From the NCBI RefSeq assembly GCF_026427355.1, contig NZ_CP102664.1, positions 806,001 through 870,000 of the forward strand: 64,000 nt of DNA, in the 5' to 3' direction. The DNA comes from Sphingobium sp. JS3065 (lineage in GTDB: Bacteria > Pseudomonadota > Alphaproteobacteria > Sphingomonadales > Sphingomonadaceae). Shown here in pieces: positions 16,677-25,778 of this stretch (the first letter of the stretch is position 1; every line of letters begins with the position of its first letter). The notes below the pieces were generated by a model, which was given only the letters and a program-made list of their open reading frames with translations, made no database searches and was not told the DNA's origin. The position numbers and the translations under genes were made by a program.

Positions 16677-17438
16677 ATGGCCGACCCCACCCGCATATGG
16701 ACCGCAGCGCTGATCGTGATAGGCGACGAGATTCTCTCGGGCAGGACGCAGGACAGGAATGTGTCCCAGATCGCGACCTGGCTGAACGTGCAGGGTATCC
16801 GCCTGCGCGAAGTCCGGGTGGTCGCGGATGACAGCGACGCGATCGTGGAAGCGGTGAACACGCTGCGCGCGCGGAACGATTATCTGTTCACGACGGGCGG
16901 CATCGGGCCGACTCATGACGACATCACCGTCGACGCCATCGCCGCGGCGCTGGGCGTGGAGGTGGAGATCCATGCAGAGGCGCGGGCGATGCTGTCGGGC
17001 TATTATGAGTCGCGCGGGGGATTGACCGAGGCGCGGCTGCGCATGGCGCGGGCGCCCGCCGGATCGACCCTGATCGAGAACCGGATGTCGGGCGCTCCGG
17101 GCATTCGGCACGGCAATATCTTCATCATGGCGGGCGTGCCGCATATCACCGCGGGGATGCTGGACAGCCTGACCGGAAAGCTGGAGGGCGGTCTGCCGGT
17201 GCTGTCGGCCACCATCGGCTGCTGGGTGGCGGAAAGCGAGATCGCGGACCTGCTCGGCGCGACGGAACGGGCGCATGAGGGGTGCCAGATCGGCAGCTAT
17301 CCCTTTTTTCGCGAGGGGAGGACCGGGGCGAATTTCGTGATCCGCTCGGTCGATGCGGCTGTGCTGGACGGGTGCGTGGCCGATTTGAGCGCCGCGCTGG
17401 AGCAGGGTGGCTGGCCGGTGGTGACCGGGGGGATCTGA
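16677..17438 (+). CDS. CinA N-terminal-type protein (MoaB/Mog-like domain, competence/damage-inducible protein A)
   Basis: 253 residues consisting of only the molybdopterin-binding-like (COG1058) domain: ALIVIGDEILSGRTQDRN, TTGGIGPTHDDITVDAIA, and RMSGAPGIRHGNIFIMAGVP. The C-terminal nicotinamide-nucleotide deamidase domain found in full CinA is absent. In family members the N-terminal domain has ADP-ribose pyrophosphatase-like activity, but the role of the single-domain form is not settled. ATG 16677 is picked by similarity of MADPTRIWTA to family starts; ATG 16647 is possible. Confidence 0.85.
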   Translation: MADPTRIWTAALIVIGDEILSGRTQDRNVSQIATWLNVQGIRLREVRVVADDSDAIVEAVNTLRARNDYLFTTGGIGPTHDDITVDAIAAALGVEVEIHAEARAMLSGYYESRGGLTEARLRMARAPAGSTLIENRMSGAPGIRHGNIFIMAGVPHITAGMLDSLTGKLEGGLPVLSATIGCWVAESEIADLLGATERAHEGCQIGSYPFFREGRTGANFVIRSVDAAVLDGCVADLSAALEQGGWPVVTGGI

Positions 17439-17678
17439 CGGCGCTGCGAAGGCGCTTCCCAATGCCGCGCATTTCTGTCCCACGGGCGCGCCGACGCCCC
17501 TCTCCATTCCTCCGCTAAACCTCTGATCCGCGCCCATATGTGTTTGGGAAGCGGCAGGCTGCGTTGCATCCATGCTGCGCCCGGCGGTATGCTGCGCTGC
17601 GTCAACAGCCGGCTTGTTCCGGCATAAAGGGGTCGTCGGGCTGGGTCGCCTGGGGCTAACCCATGATGAAGGATGAGG
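17439..17678. other. Gene-free stretch between the cinA-type gene and ugd
   Basis: Together with the hairpin and leader this makes a 330-base gap. I see no convincing reading frame with coding character, only GC-rich sequence. It probably holds the promoter of the rightward ugd-GH16 genes. Confidence 0.5.
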
Positions 17679-17711
17679 GTCCGTGCATCCGGTTTTCCGG
17701 AACGGACTTTT
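17679..17711 (+). terminator. Terminator-like hairpin in the ugd leader
   Basis: GTCCGT (17679-17684) pairs with ACGGAC (17702-17707), with an inner TCCGG/CCGGA stem and a TTTT loop, followed by TTTT. It lies about 240 nt after the cinA-type gene and 60 nt before ugd, so it could be a late terminator or an attenuator in the ugd leader. Confidence 0.5.
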
Positions 17712-17770
17712 GCGCCCTTCGATCATCGGTTGGCCGCTGGCGGTAAGCTGTTTGAAGAAGGAGAATGAAG

Positions 17771-19114
17771 ATGCGGATCGTTATGACCGGATCGGGCTAT
17801 GTCGGCCTGGTCTCTGGCGCGTGTCTCGCGGATTTCGGCCATGATGTCATCTGCGTGGACAAGGATGCGCGCAAGATCGAACTGCTCCAGGGCGGTGGCG
17901 TGCCGATCTATGAACCGGGCCTGGCCGACCTGATCGCCCGCAATGCGAAGGCGGGGCGGCTGACCTTCACCACCGATCTGGCCGGATCGGTCGCCCAAGC
18001 GGAGGTGGTGTTCATTGCCGTCGGTACGCCCGCCCGGCGGGGCGACGGTCATGCCGACCTCAGCTATGTCTATGCCGCCGCGCAGGAAATCGCATCCAAC
18101 CTGAGCGGCTTCACCGTCATCGTCACCAAGTCCACCGTCCCGGTCGGCACAGGCGATGAGGTCGACCGCATCATCCGCGAAGCCAATCCCGATGCGCAGT
18201 TCGCCGTAGCCTCCAACCCCGAATTCCTGCGCGAAGGCGCGGCGATCCAGGATTTCAAGCGCCCCGACCGCATCGTCGTGGGCATTGAAGACGAACGCGC
18301 CCGCCCGGTGATGGAGGAGGTGTATCGCCCGCTCTATCTCAACCAGGCGCCGATCCAGTTCACCGGGCGGCGGACCAGCGAACTGATCAAATATGCCGCC
18401 AACGCATTCCTGGCGATGAAGATCACCTATATCAACGAGATGGCCGACCTGTGCGAAAATGTCGGCGCGGACGTTCAGCAGGTGGCGCGGGGCATTGGCC
18501 TGGATAACCGGATCGGTTCGAAATTCCTTCATGCCGGGCCGGGCTATGGCGGCTCCTGCTTCCCGAAGGATACGCTGGCGCTGGTCAAGACAGCGGAGGA
18601 TGCGGGCGCGCCGATCCGCCTCATCGAAACCACCGTGGCGATCAACGAAAGCCGCAAGCGAGCGATGGCGCGCAAGGTAGTCGCCGTGTGCAACGGTTCC
18701 GTGCGCGGCAAGACGATCGCGGTACTGGGCCTGACCTTCAAGCCCAATACGGACGACATGCGCGATGCGCCCTCGCTCTCCATCATCCAGGCCTTGCAGG
18801 ACGGCGGCGCGCAGGTGCGGGCCTATGATCCGGAGGGTATGGACGCTGCCCGCGCGTTGTTGTCGAACGTCGAATTCTGCCAAAACCCCTATAGCGCGGC
18901 CGAAGGGGCGGAGGCGGTCGTCATCGTCACCGAATGGGATGCGCTGCGGGCGCTCGACCTGCCGCGCCTGAAGGGCATCATGAGCGGCGACGGGCTGGTC
19001 GACCTGCGCAACATATACCGGCCGGAGGTGGCGGAAGCCGCGGGCTTCTCTTATGTCAGCGTCGGTCGCGGCGCGACGCCAGAGTTCGAAGAATTGGTCC
19101 AGGCAGCGGAATAG
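17771..19114 (+). CDS. ugd: UDP-glucose 6-dehydrogenase
   Basis: 447 residues. The Rossmann motif GSGYVGLVSGACLADFGHDV, the motif FIAVGTP, the catalytic-cysteine segment GPGYGGSCFPKDT and the C-terminal GLTFKPNTDDMRDAPSL are all intact. It oxidises UDP-glucose to UDP-glucuronate in two NAD-dependent steps in the cytoplasm, providing the acidic sugar for the exopolysaccharide made by the cluster downstream. ATG 17771 has AAGGAG at a good distance (8 nt); ATG 17765 is too close to it. The lead-in contains a terminator-like hairpin. Confidence 0.97.
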   Translation: MRIVMTGSGYVGLVSGACLADFGHDVICVDKDARKIELLQGGGVPIYEPGLADLIARNAKAGRLTFTTDLAGSVAQAEVVFIAVGTPARRGDGHADLSYVYAAAQEIASNLSGFTVIVTKSTVPVGTGDEVDRIIREANPDAQFAVASNPEFLREGAAIQDFKRPDRIVVGIEDERARPVMEEVYRPLYLNQAPIQFTGRRTSELIKYAANAFLAMKITYINEMADLCENVGADVQQVARGIGLDNRIGSKFLHAGPGYGGSCFPKDTLALVKTAEDAGAPIRLIETTVAINESRKRAMARKVVAVCNGSVRGKTIAVLGLTFKPNTDDMRDAPSLSIIQALQDGGAQVRAYDPEGMDAARALLSNVEFCQNPYSAAEGAEAVVIVTEWDALRALDLPRLKGIMSGDGLVDLRNIYRPEVAEAAGFSYVSVGRGATPEFEELVQAAE

Positions 19115-19123
19115 CCGCCAGCC

Positions 19124-19155
19124 GCTTTCCCCTCCCACTTGCCGGAGGGGGAAGC
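19124..19155. repeat. Hairpin of the C-rich type often dispersed in sphingomonad genomes
   Basis: GCTTTCCCCTCC (19124-19135) and GGAGGGGGAAGC (19144-19155) form a 12-bp stem around CACTTGCC, 10 nt after the ugd stop. It lacks a T-run. A related GGGGAGGGGAGG stretch occurs at about 39186. It may act as a weak terminator or an mRNA end stabiliser. Confidence 0.5.
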
Positions 19156-19244
19156 GCAAATCTTCAACTTGATTTCAGTTCCCATCATACCGGTTCTGAA
19201 AGAAGAGCCGTTTTCCTTGTATCGTTTCGCCAAGACAAGAAACC

Positions 19245-19256
19245 GTTCATCGCAAA
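19245..19256 (+). promoter_or_regulatory. Copy 1 of the shared 12-mer GTTCATCGCAAA
   Basis: This 12-mer lies 93 nt before the GH16 gene. Two more perfect copies lie in the intergenic regions around 36.05 and 36.48 kb, all within the polysaccharide locus. It is followed about 40 nt later by TTTGTTAACC. Confidence 0.4.
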
Positions 19257-19348
19257 TTCAGAAAGATTGCGACGAATCGATATTGACGGGAAATTTTTGT
19301 TAACCTTCATGAGAGACCCTACTGGGGTTAACTTCGGGGGTCGCAAAT

Positions 19349-20737
19349 ATGCCTGTCAAAATGACTGGCTCCATTTTTGGAGCCGGAATATCCGTGCTGT
19401 GCGTCGTCGCGGCTGCTGCTGCCACGATCATCACTAATGAGCCGACATCCAATAGCATGTCGACGACAACCAACACTTCGCCGTCATATACCAGCGCGAG
19501 TGCGACATTAACGACATCGACGACCGGTGGTTCCACGACGGCGAGCACGACTTCGGACTTTTCCAGCTTCGACTTCGCCAATGGGACGAAGCTGCCGGGA
19601 AAGGCGACGCTTTCGCTGGTCAACGCCACGTTTCAGCCGGGGGCCAATGTCGCCTATGTGCCGGTGACGCTGGATCGGCCGACGCCCAATACGGTGATTG
19701 CGCGGATCACCACGGTCAACGGCTCGGGCACCTATCGCGCCATTTCCGGCTATAATTACCAGACCGTCGACACGGTCGTGATCTTCCGTCCGGGCGATCC
19801 GCTGGTGCAGACCGTCGCAGTGCCGGTCATCGCCGCTACCGAGGGACAGCAGTTCCAGCTCAAGCTGCGTGAAGTCCCTTGGGGCGGGCTCCAGGGACAA
19901 TCGACGGCGACCGTCACGGCGTCCAGCGCCGCGCAGGCCACCGCCAAGGCGACCGGTACCTTCCGCCAGCCGCGTACCTTCGCGGCGACCGGCACGCTTC
20001 AATTCGAACTCCGCAAGGAAACGCACAAACGCTCGCCCGATGGCGGGTGGGACCGCTGGGCGACCTCGCTCGCCAATGGCCGGATGCAGCTCGCCAATGG
20101 CGAAACCGGGCTGTACCTCGATTCCAGCATTTTCCCCGGCATCGAAGGCCCGGTCTATTGGGGATCGAGCGGACTGGTGCTGCACAGCCAGAAGCTCAAG
20201 ACGCCAATCAGCTATGGCGGGCGGACCTGGTATTATGGCGCGACAGTGCTGGACGGGCGCAACTTCCTGGCGTCGCAGATCGGCTATGGCCAATATGTGT
20301 GGGAAGCCAGGATGCCCGATCGCCGCGGTTCATGGCCTGCCTTCTGGCTGATTTCCACCAGCGGCTGGCCGCCGGAAATCGATGTCTATGAGGGCTTCGG
20401 TTATCAAAGCTATTGGGATTTCGATCGTCATGTCGCCCATACCCTCCATGTCGGGGCCAACAGCACCCGATATGATGCGCGGGGCGTCACCATCCAGACG
20501 CAGCAGGCCTATGGCCTCAGCGGCTATAGCCAGGGCTTCCATCGTTTCGCCGTGGATATCCAGCGCGACTATATCACCTGGTTCGTGGATGGCGTGGAAA
20601 CCTATCAGTCGGTCAATCCGTTCAGGGGTTTCCGATTCTATCCGATCATGGACGTCGCGGTGAAGACCAACAGCGCCTATGACGATGGTTCTGGCGACAT
20701 GATCATCAAGAGCTTCGAAATCTACCGCGCGCCATAA
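19349..20737 (+). CDS. Secreted GH16-family glycanase with N-terminal beta-sandwich domain
   Basis: 462 residues. An N-terminal hydrophobic segment (GAGISVLCVVAAAAATIIT) acts as signal or anchor, then a 40-residue Ser/Thr linker, then a Calx-beta-like module (about residues 80-190). The C-terminal GH16 domain carries WPPEIDVYEGFG: Glu343 and Glu348 are the expected nucleophile and acid/base of the ExDxxE motif. Relatives cut beta-1,3/1,4 glucans or trim bacterial exopolysaccharides. Its place between ugd and the export operon suggests it processes the polymer made here. The gene is convergent with the next GT2 and the two overlap by 16 bp at their 3' ends. Confidence 0.88.
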   Translation: MPVKMTGSIFGAGISVLCVVAAAAATIITNEPTSNSMSTTTNTSPSYTSASATLTTSTTGGSTTASTTSDFSSFDFANGTKLPGKATLSLVNATFQPGANVAYVPVTLDRPTPNTVIARITTVNGSGTYRAISGYNYQTVDTVVIFRPGDPLVQTVAVPVIAATEGQQFQLKLREVPWGGLQGQSTATVTASSAAQATAKATGTFRQPRTFAATGTLQFELRKETHKRSPDGGWDRWATSLANGRMQLANGETGLYLDSSIFPGIEGPVYWGSSGLVLHSQKLKTPISYGGRTWYYGATVLDGRNFLASQIGYGQYVWEARMPDRRGSWPAFWLISTSGWPPEIDVYEGFGYQSYWDFDRHVAHTLHVGANSTRYDARGVTIQTQQAYGLSGYSQGFHRFAVDIQRDYITWFVDGVETYQSVNPFRGFRFYPIMDVAVKTNSAYDDGSGDMIIKSFEIYRAP

Positions 20738-21642
20738 TGGCTCTGGGCGCCTCCCGCGAGGGCATAGAGGCGCCCCCAGCTTTTCACCCACTGCCCGGCG
20801 ATGTCGACGCGGCGCGCGCCGGGCAGCAGCAGGGCGGCCAGCCCGGCCGTCCGCAATGCCAATATGGCGATGGATCGGACCAGCAGTTTCGCCGTGCCGA
20901 TCCGGCCGGGCAGGACCCTGCGCCGCGCCATCGTCTCCGTGCAGCCGATGCGCCACATGCGTTTCAGCACCCAGGAAAGGCGCGCGCGTTCCGCTGGCAC
21001 CCATTCGCTGACCCGCGCATCGGGCGACCAGCCGAAACGCGCCCCCGCATCGCGCAGCCGGGCCAGGAAATCCAGATCCTCCCCGCCGCTGTGGTTGAAG
21101 CGCGGATCGAAGAAGGGCGCGGCGATCATCGCGAAGGCGCGGCGGCTGACCAGCAGATTGTTGCTGGCCCACAGCATGCCGGTGGCGCCCCATGGCCGAT
21201 CCTCCGCCCGGAACACCAATGTTTCCCGTGCCCATCGCGGCGGCTGGCCTACGAAACGGCTGTCCACCGGCCCGGCGACGACATCCGCGCCGACCTGCGC
21301 CTGACAGATCAGCAACGCATCCAGCCAGCCCGGCTGCGGCCATTCATCATCGTCGATCATGGCCAGGAAGCGCATCGCCGGATCGTCCAGCGCGGCCACG
21401 GCGATGGCGTTGCGCACCGCGCAAAGCCCTGGCTCCGCCACTGTCAGCAGCGTCACCGGCAGCCCGTATCCCTCCGTCAGCAGGGTGCGGACGACGGCGG
21501 CCCCCTCCTGGCCGATGGGGTCGTTGTCGGCCACCAGCACCATCACGTCATGGCGGTCGGCTATGCCGGGCAGCGTTTCCAGCAGATGGCGAAGCTGCGC
21601 GGGGCGGCGGAAGGTTGGAATGGCGATCCAGACGGCAGGCAT
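20722..21642 (-). CDS. Family 2 glycosyltransferase (last gene of the EPS operon)
   Basis: 306 residues. The GT-A start VWIAIPTFRRPAQLRHLLETL, nucleotide-binding VLVADNDP, and the metal motif MIDDDEWPQPGW are clear; SGGEDLDFLARLRDAG holds the ED base motif. Two weakly hydrophobic stretches near the C-terminus may associate with the membrane. It closely resembles the GT2 at 25775 in layout (short IPT/IAT opening, DNDP, DDDEW/S). ATG 21642 overlaps the stop of the acyltransferase by 1 nt, so translation is coupled. Confidence 0.88.
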   Translation of the reverse strand: MPAVWIAIPTFRRPAQLRHLLETLPGIADRHDVMVLVADNDPIGQEGAAVVRTLLTEGYGLPVTLLTVAEPGLCAVRNAIAVAALDDPAMRFLAMIDDDEWPQPGWLDALLICQAQVGADVVAGPVDSRFVGQPPRWARETLVFRAEDRPWGATGMLWASNNLLVSRRAFAMIAAPFFDPRFNHSGGEDLDFLARLRDAGARFGWSPDARVSEWVPAERARLSWVLKRMWRIGCTETMARRRVLPGRIGTAKLLVRSIAILALRTAGLAALLLPGARRVDIAGQWVKSWGRLYALAGGAQSHYGAR

Positions 21643-22727
21643 CAGGCGGCTGCCTCCACGGCGGGCTTGCGGTTGCGGCCGCCACGCTGGAGCCATTTGA
21701 TGAATTGGTGCCCGCGCACCTCGACCAGCGCATAGCTCGCCCAGCAGAGGAGCCACGTCGCCACCAGCATGGCGGCGATGATCAGCCCGTCGAAACCGGT
21801 GATCCCATGCCTGTGCGCGACCCCCATGCCGCGCGCGAACACGTCGCGCACCAGCGGATGCCAGAGGTAGATGGAATAGCTGATGAGGCCCAGATGAAAG
21901 CTGACCGGATTGGCCATGACCGCCCGCGCCGCCGCGCCGTTATAATAGCAGCTCAGCACCAGCAGCGGCATCAGGCACACCGCCAGCACGTCAGCCTCTC
22001 CAGGCAGCAGCAGCGCCAGCGCGATCAGCCCGCAGACGGCCGCGAAGCCGCCTCTCCGATCGATCAGCCGCCTGCACCACGGTTTTTCCGCGCAGCGATA
22101 GCTGAGCACGCCCAGCGAGAAACCGGCAATGCAGCGCGCCAATGTCCAAACCGTATCGCTGTCATTGACGTCCAGCGGCCCGCTGGCGCCCAGGCCCGAC
22201 CCCGCGACCAGCGCCAATATCCCTACGCACAGCAGGCCCTGCAACCATGCCCATCGGGAAAAGGCGATGATCGCGATCAGCGGATAGATCAGATAGGCGG
22301 CGACTTCCGTGCTGACAGACCAGCTATTTCCCGCAATCGGCTCCGTGCCCCAGCCCCAGCTTTGTATCATCAGCAAATTGGTGGCGACATTGGGCAGGTT
22401 GAGGTCGATGGCCTGATTGCCCGACACGTTCAGGATGATCCGCGCCATGAACACCAAAGTCACGATCAGGTGCAGCGGCCACACCCGCGCCATGCGGTTG
22501 AACAGGAAGTCGACATAGCTCGCCCGCCCCGGATGGTTCACCACCCGGTCGTGATAACCAAAGGAAATGACGAAGCCGCTCAGGATGAAGAATAGATCGA
22601 CCGCCAGATAGGCCCGCGAGAAAAGCGGCATCCGAAAGGCTTCGAACGCCGGATTATGCGGAATATGGTACAGCAGCACTGAAACAGCCGCGACGCCGCG
22701 CAGGCCGGTGAGGGAGGAAATTCTCAT
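21642..22727 (-). CDS. Acyltransferase family 3 membrane protein (polysaccharide O-acyltransferase)
   Basis: 361 residues with about ten membrane helices. The family signature RISSLTGLRGVAAVSVLLYH (active-site His) is at the N-terminus, followed by LAVDLFFILSGFVISF and FNRMARVWPLH. Such proteins add acetyl or other acyl groups to sugars on the lipid carrier in the inner membrane, as GumF/GumG do for xanthan. ATG 22727 overlaps the end of the GH10 gene by 4 nt. The C-terminal tail is basic. Confidence 0.92.
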   Translation of the reverse strand: MRISSLTGLRGVAAVSVLLYHIPHNPAFEAFRMPLFSRAYLAVDLFFILSGFVISFGYHDRVVNHPGRASYVDFLFNRMARVWPLHLIVTLVFMARIILNVSGNQAIDLNLPNVATNLLMIQSWGWGTEPIAGNSWSVSTEVAAYLIYPLIAIIAFSRWAWLQGLLCVGILALVAGSGLGASGPLDVNDSDTVWTLARCIAGFSLGVLSYRCAEKPWCRRLIDRRGGFAAVCGLIALALLLPGEADVLAVCLMPLLVLSCYYNGAAARAVMANPVSFHLGLISYSIYLWHPLVRDVFARGMGVAHRHGITGFDGLIIAAMLVATWLLCWASYALVEVRGHQFIKWLQRGGRNRKPAVEAAA

Positions 22728-23854
22728 GCGCGGCTTCTCCCCATGGGCGGTGCGGCGTCGAATGCGGCGGCGATGGCGTCCCACAGCGGCTTGCGGCGCA
22801 TGGCGTCGTCCAGCGGCAGCACGCGGGAAAGCTGGCCATCGGGCCATTTGTAATCGGGATAGTTGGACAGCCAGCTATAGCGGTCCGACAGGCCCCAGCA
22901 GAGGACGGAGCGCATCGCCGGATTGTCCAGCGCCACGTCCAGAAACGCCTTGGCCACGGCGGCGATTTCACTGTCGCGCTTGTCGGGACTGGGTGGTCCG
23001 CCCCTGTCCGCGACGTCGAATTCCGTCACCGACAGCGCCAGGCCATAACCGCTCAGATCGTTCAGGAAGCGGGCGAAAAGCGCCTGGTCGAACCGCTCAT
23101 TATAAGGTTTCAAATGGCCCTGGATGCCGACCGCGTCGACCGGCACTTTCCGCGCCATCAACCGGTCGAGCAGTTTCAGCATCGCCGTCCGCCGCCGCTC
23201 GCACCGGGGGGAGTCATGCTCCAGCCCGAAATCGGTCAGGAACAGCGTCGCCTTGGGGTCCGTCGCCCGTGCATGGTGGAAGGCGATGTCGATATAATCC
23301 TCACCCAGCGCCTGCATCCACATGCTGTTGGCGCGCATGCCGTCGGCACGGCCTTCCTTGGGTTCGACGGCTTCGTTGACCACGTCCCATTCGCCGATCC
23401 TGCCGGCATAGCGGGGCATGGCGACGTCGATATAGCTGGTCATCAGCTTTTCGCGCCCCGCCTTGTCGGCGATTTTCAGCGCCGGTTCCAGCCATTTGGG
23501 CTGGGCCGCATACCAGACCAGCGCATGGCCCCTGGCGCCCATTCCATGCTTCTGCGCGAAGGCGATGATCTGGTCGGCGCCACTGAAATCATATTTGCCG
23601 GGCTTGGGCTCGGTGGTGCCGCGCTTCAGTTCATATTCCTGGACCACCATGTCGCATTCGCGGGCGACGGCGGCGGTGAAATCGGGGTCTTCGCGCAATT
23701 GCCGGGACTTGATCGCCGCGCCGAAATTGCGGCCAGACCGGCGGGCATGGGCGGCAAGACCCTCGGATGAGATACGCGCCTCCGCCCGGCTGGACGGCAC
23801 GGGCGAACAGGCGCCCAGCGCCAATGCCCCGGCCAGGAATTCGCGCCGCTTCAC
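22724..23854 (-). CDS. GH10-family glycoside hydrolase (endo-xylanase-like), exported
   Basis: 376 residues. The start is GTG 23854, overlapping the upstream stop by 4 nt. The N-terminus MKRREFLAGALALGAC has twin arginines and a lipobox-like LALGAC (Cys16), so it may be exported by Tat and lipidated. The catalytic acid/base lies in GEWDVVNEAVEP (Glu161) and the nucleophile in LSVTEFDVAD (Glu278); both are intact. GH10 enzymes usually cut beta-1,4-xylan. Inside an export operon it more likely trims or releases the cell's own polymer. Confidence 0.9.
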   Translation of the reverse strand: MKRREFLAGALALGACSPVPSSRAEARISSEGLAAHARRSGRNFGAAIKSRQLREDPDFTAAVARECDMVVQEYELKRGTTEPKPGKYDFSGADQIIAFAQKHGMGARGHALVWYAAQPKWLEPALKIADKAGREKLMTSYIDVAMPRYAGRIGEWDVVNEAVEPKEGRADGMRANSMWMQALGEDYIDIAFHHARATDPKATLFLTDFGLEHDSPRCERRRTAMLKLLDRLMARKVPVDAVGIQGHLKPYNERFDQALFARFLNDLSGYGLALSVTEFDVADRGGPPSPDKRDSEIAAVAKAFLDVALDNPAMRSVLCWGLSDRYSWLSNYPDYKWPDGQLSRVLPLDDAMRRKPLWDAIAAAFDAAPPMGRSRA

Positions 23855-24819
23855 AGCCGTTGCCCCTTGCCCGCCAGCATATGGGAAAAATCGATCCAGC
23901 GGTCGGAAATGCGGCGGTAGACGGGATCGGGCATGACGATCTGCAACAGCACCGTCGCCGCCAGCCGTGGTCCGAAGGCGCCCCGGCAGACCGCGCCCAG
24001 ATAATAGCGCATCGCCTGCCGCCTGCTGGTCGGCCAGATGCTCTTCGCGGCATGCCAGCCCATATAGGCGGAAAAGGCGCGGGGGCTGATATGCGGGCGC
24101 AGATCCCGGAGCCAGGTCAGGCTGCCGATGCTGCCGCGCACCTGCGAAAGCCGGTCGTCGGAATCCCGGTCGGCCCAGATCGTGCCGGGCCGTTCCGTCA
24201 TCACGAAGCGCGCACCGGCGAGCGACAGGCGCATCGCGAAATCGGTATCGTCGCCGAATTTCACATCCTCCCGATAGCGCACCCGCTTCGCCAGCCCCCG
24301 GCCCAGCGCCATGCTGCTGGTCTGGATGAAGCCCCGGTCGCACATCAGATAGCGGTCCATCGTCTCGCCGCTGGCGATGGCGCGGGGGGGCTTCAGGAAA
24401 TTGCGCCCTTCGCCCCGGTCGGCCAGCACCTGGCCATAGGCGACCACATCCTCACTTTCCTGCACCAGCGGCAGCAGGTCGGCCAGATGATGCGGCAGGA
24501 AACGGTCGTCGCAATCGAGGAAGGCGATATAGCGCCCCCGCGCATGGTCTATGCCCTTGTTCCGGGCGGCCGCCGCGCCGCGATTTTCCTGGACGATGAT
24601 CTTCAGGCGCGGGTCGTTGATCGCGCCCAGCGCAACCTCCGTCCCGTCGGTCGATCCGTCGACCACCACGATCACCTCTATGATCGCGATGGTCTGTTCC
24701 AGCGCGGACATGACTGCCGCCACCACAGCGTCGCGCCGCTGATAGGTCGGGATCACCACGGAAAAAAGAGGCGTGGCGGCGGTAGCCCGCAAGCTGGAAG
24801 GAGGTTGCCATGCGGTCAT
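23851..24819 (-). CDS. Family 2 glycosyltransferase
   Basis: 322 residues. The GT-A core FSVVIPTYQRRDAVVAAVMSAL, VVDGSTDGTE, and the acceptor/metal motif IAFLDCDDRFLPHHL are present, plus the base region KFGDDTDFAMRLSLAG. The C-terminal 80 residues carry amphipathic helices (SAYMGWHAAKSIWP). It is similar in plan to the next enzyme (24819), suggesting an old duplication. ATG 24819 shares one base with the stop of that gene. It adds one sugar to the lipid-linked repeat unit; donor unknown. Confidence 0.9.
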   Translation of the reverse strand: MTAWQPPSSLRATAATPLFSVVIPTYQRRDAVVAAVMSALEQTIAIIEVIVVVDGSTDGTEVALGAINDPRLKIIVQENRGAAAARNKGIDHARGRYIAFLDCDDRFLPHHLADLLPLVQESEDVVAYGQVLADRGEGRNFLKPPRAIASGETMDRYLMCDRGFIQTSSMALGRGLAKRVRYREDVKFGDDTDFAMRLSLAGARFVMTERPGTIWADRDSDDRLSQVRGSIGSLTWLRDLRPHISPRAFSAYMGWHAAKSIWPTSRRQAMRYYLGAVCRGAFGPRLAATVLLQIVMPDPVYRRISDRWIDFSHMLAGKGQRL

Positions 24820-25778
24820 CACGAACCTGCTCCGCCATGGGCCGCTTCCGCCTTGCCGAACCGCAGGACGAAACCGTTGACCAGCGATCTGTAAAGCGGC
24901 TTGGGCAGGTAGGAACGCAGCACCTGCCGGGCGATCACGCGGGGCGGAACGCCGCCCGCCACCATGCCGACGGCCAGATCCTTGATCGCGACGACCGGTT
25001 TGATCGGGGCCATATGATAGGCCAGCACCGTGGCGCGATAGCCCCGCCGCGCCCGGTTGGTCAGCATATGGCCGCACCGGTCGAGCCAGTCGAGCGAGGT
25101 CTCATAGCCCTTCACATAGGAAGTCCGTCCCGCCTCCGTCGCGTCCAGCCACACCGTCAGCGGCTGGTCGATCATCCGGAACCGCGCCCCCGCGCCCTGA
25201 AGCCGGACGCAGAAGTCGAGATCCTGCCCCTTTTTCAGGGCCGGGTCGAAGAGAACCTCCTGCGCCATCGCCGTGGGCACGATCATGGTGCTGGTCTGCA
25301 TGAACTGATTGGCGCAGAACAGATATTCGCCCACATCCTCACCCTCGCGAATGCCGCGATCCGGGCGTATCCAATAGCGGTCGACGCCCCGGTCCACCTT
25401 CATGCGGGAATAGAGCACGGTGCTGCCGTCGTCCCCGGCCAGCGCCTTCGCCATGATGGAAAGCTTGCCCGGCAGGAACAGGTCGTCGGAATCGAGGAAG
25501 GCGATATAGCGTCCTTCCGCCGCCAATATGCCCCGGTTGCGCGCCGCGCCGCCGCCCGCATTGTCCTGCCTGATATAGCGGACGCGGGGGTCGCCTATGG
25601 CGTCGATGGCCGGGCCGGGATTGTCGCGGGAACCGTCATCGACGACGACGATCTCGAAATCCTGCCAGTCCTGCGCCAGGACGGAGCGGATGGTGGCACC
25701 GACGATATCCGCCCGGTTGTAGAGCGGGATGACGACGGAGAAAAAGGGCTGCCTGTTCAGGGGAGCGGCATCGCTCAT
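24819..25778 (-). CDS. Family 2 glycosyltransferase
   Basis: 319 residues. Motifs: FSVVIPLYNRADIVGATIRSVL, VVVDDGSRDN, IAFLDSDDLFLPGKL and the ED-like KKGQDLDFCVRLQGAG. The segments QFMQTSTMIVP and RALVNGFV-type C-terminus match the neighbouring GT2 (FIQTSSMAL), so the two are probably paralogues with different donor or acceptor. ATG 25778 overlaps the stop of the upstream gene by 4 nt. Cytoplasmic, peripheral at the inner membrane. Confidence 0.9.
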   Translation of the reverse strand: MSDAAPLNRQPFFSVVIPLYNRADIVGATIRSVLAQDWQDFEIVVVDDGSRDNPGPAIDAIGDPRVRYIRQDNAGGGAARNRGILAAEGRYIAFLDSDDLFLPGKLSIMAKALAGDDGSTVLYSRMKVDRGVDRYWIRPDRGIREGEDVGEYLFCANQFMQTSTMIVPTAMAQEVLFDPALKKGQDLDFCVRLQGAGARFRMIDQPLTVWLDATEAGRTSYVKGYETSLDWLDRCGHMLTNRARRGYRATVLAYHMAPIKPVVAIKDLAVGMVAGGVPPRVIARQVLRSYLPKPLYRSLVNGFVLRFGKAEAAHGGAGS

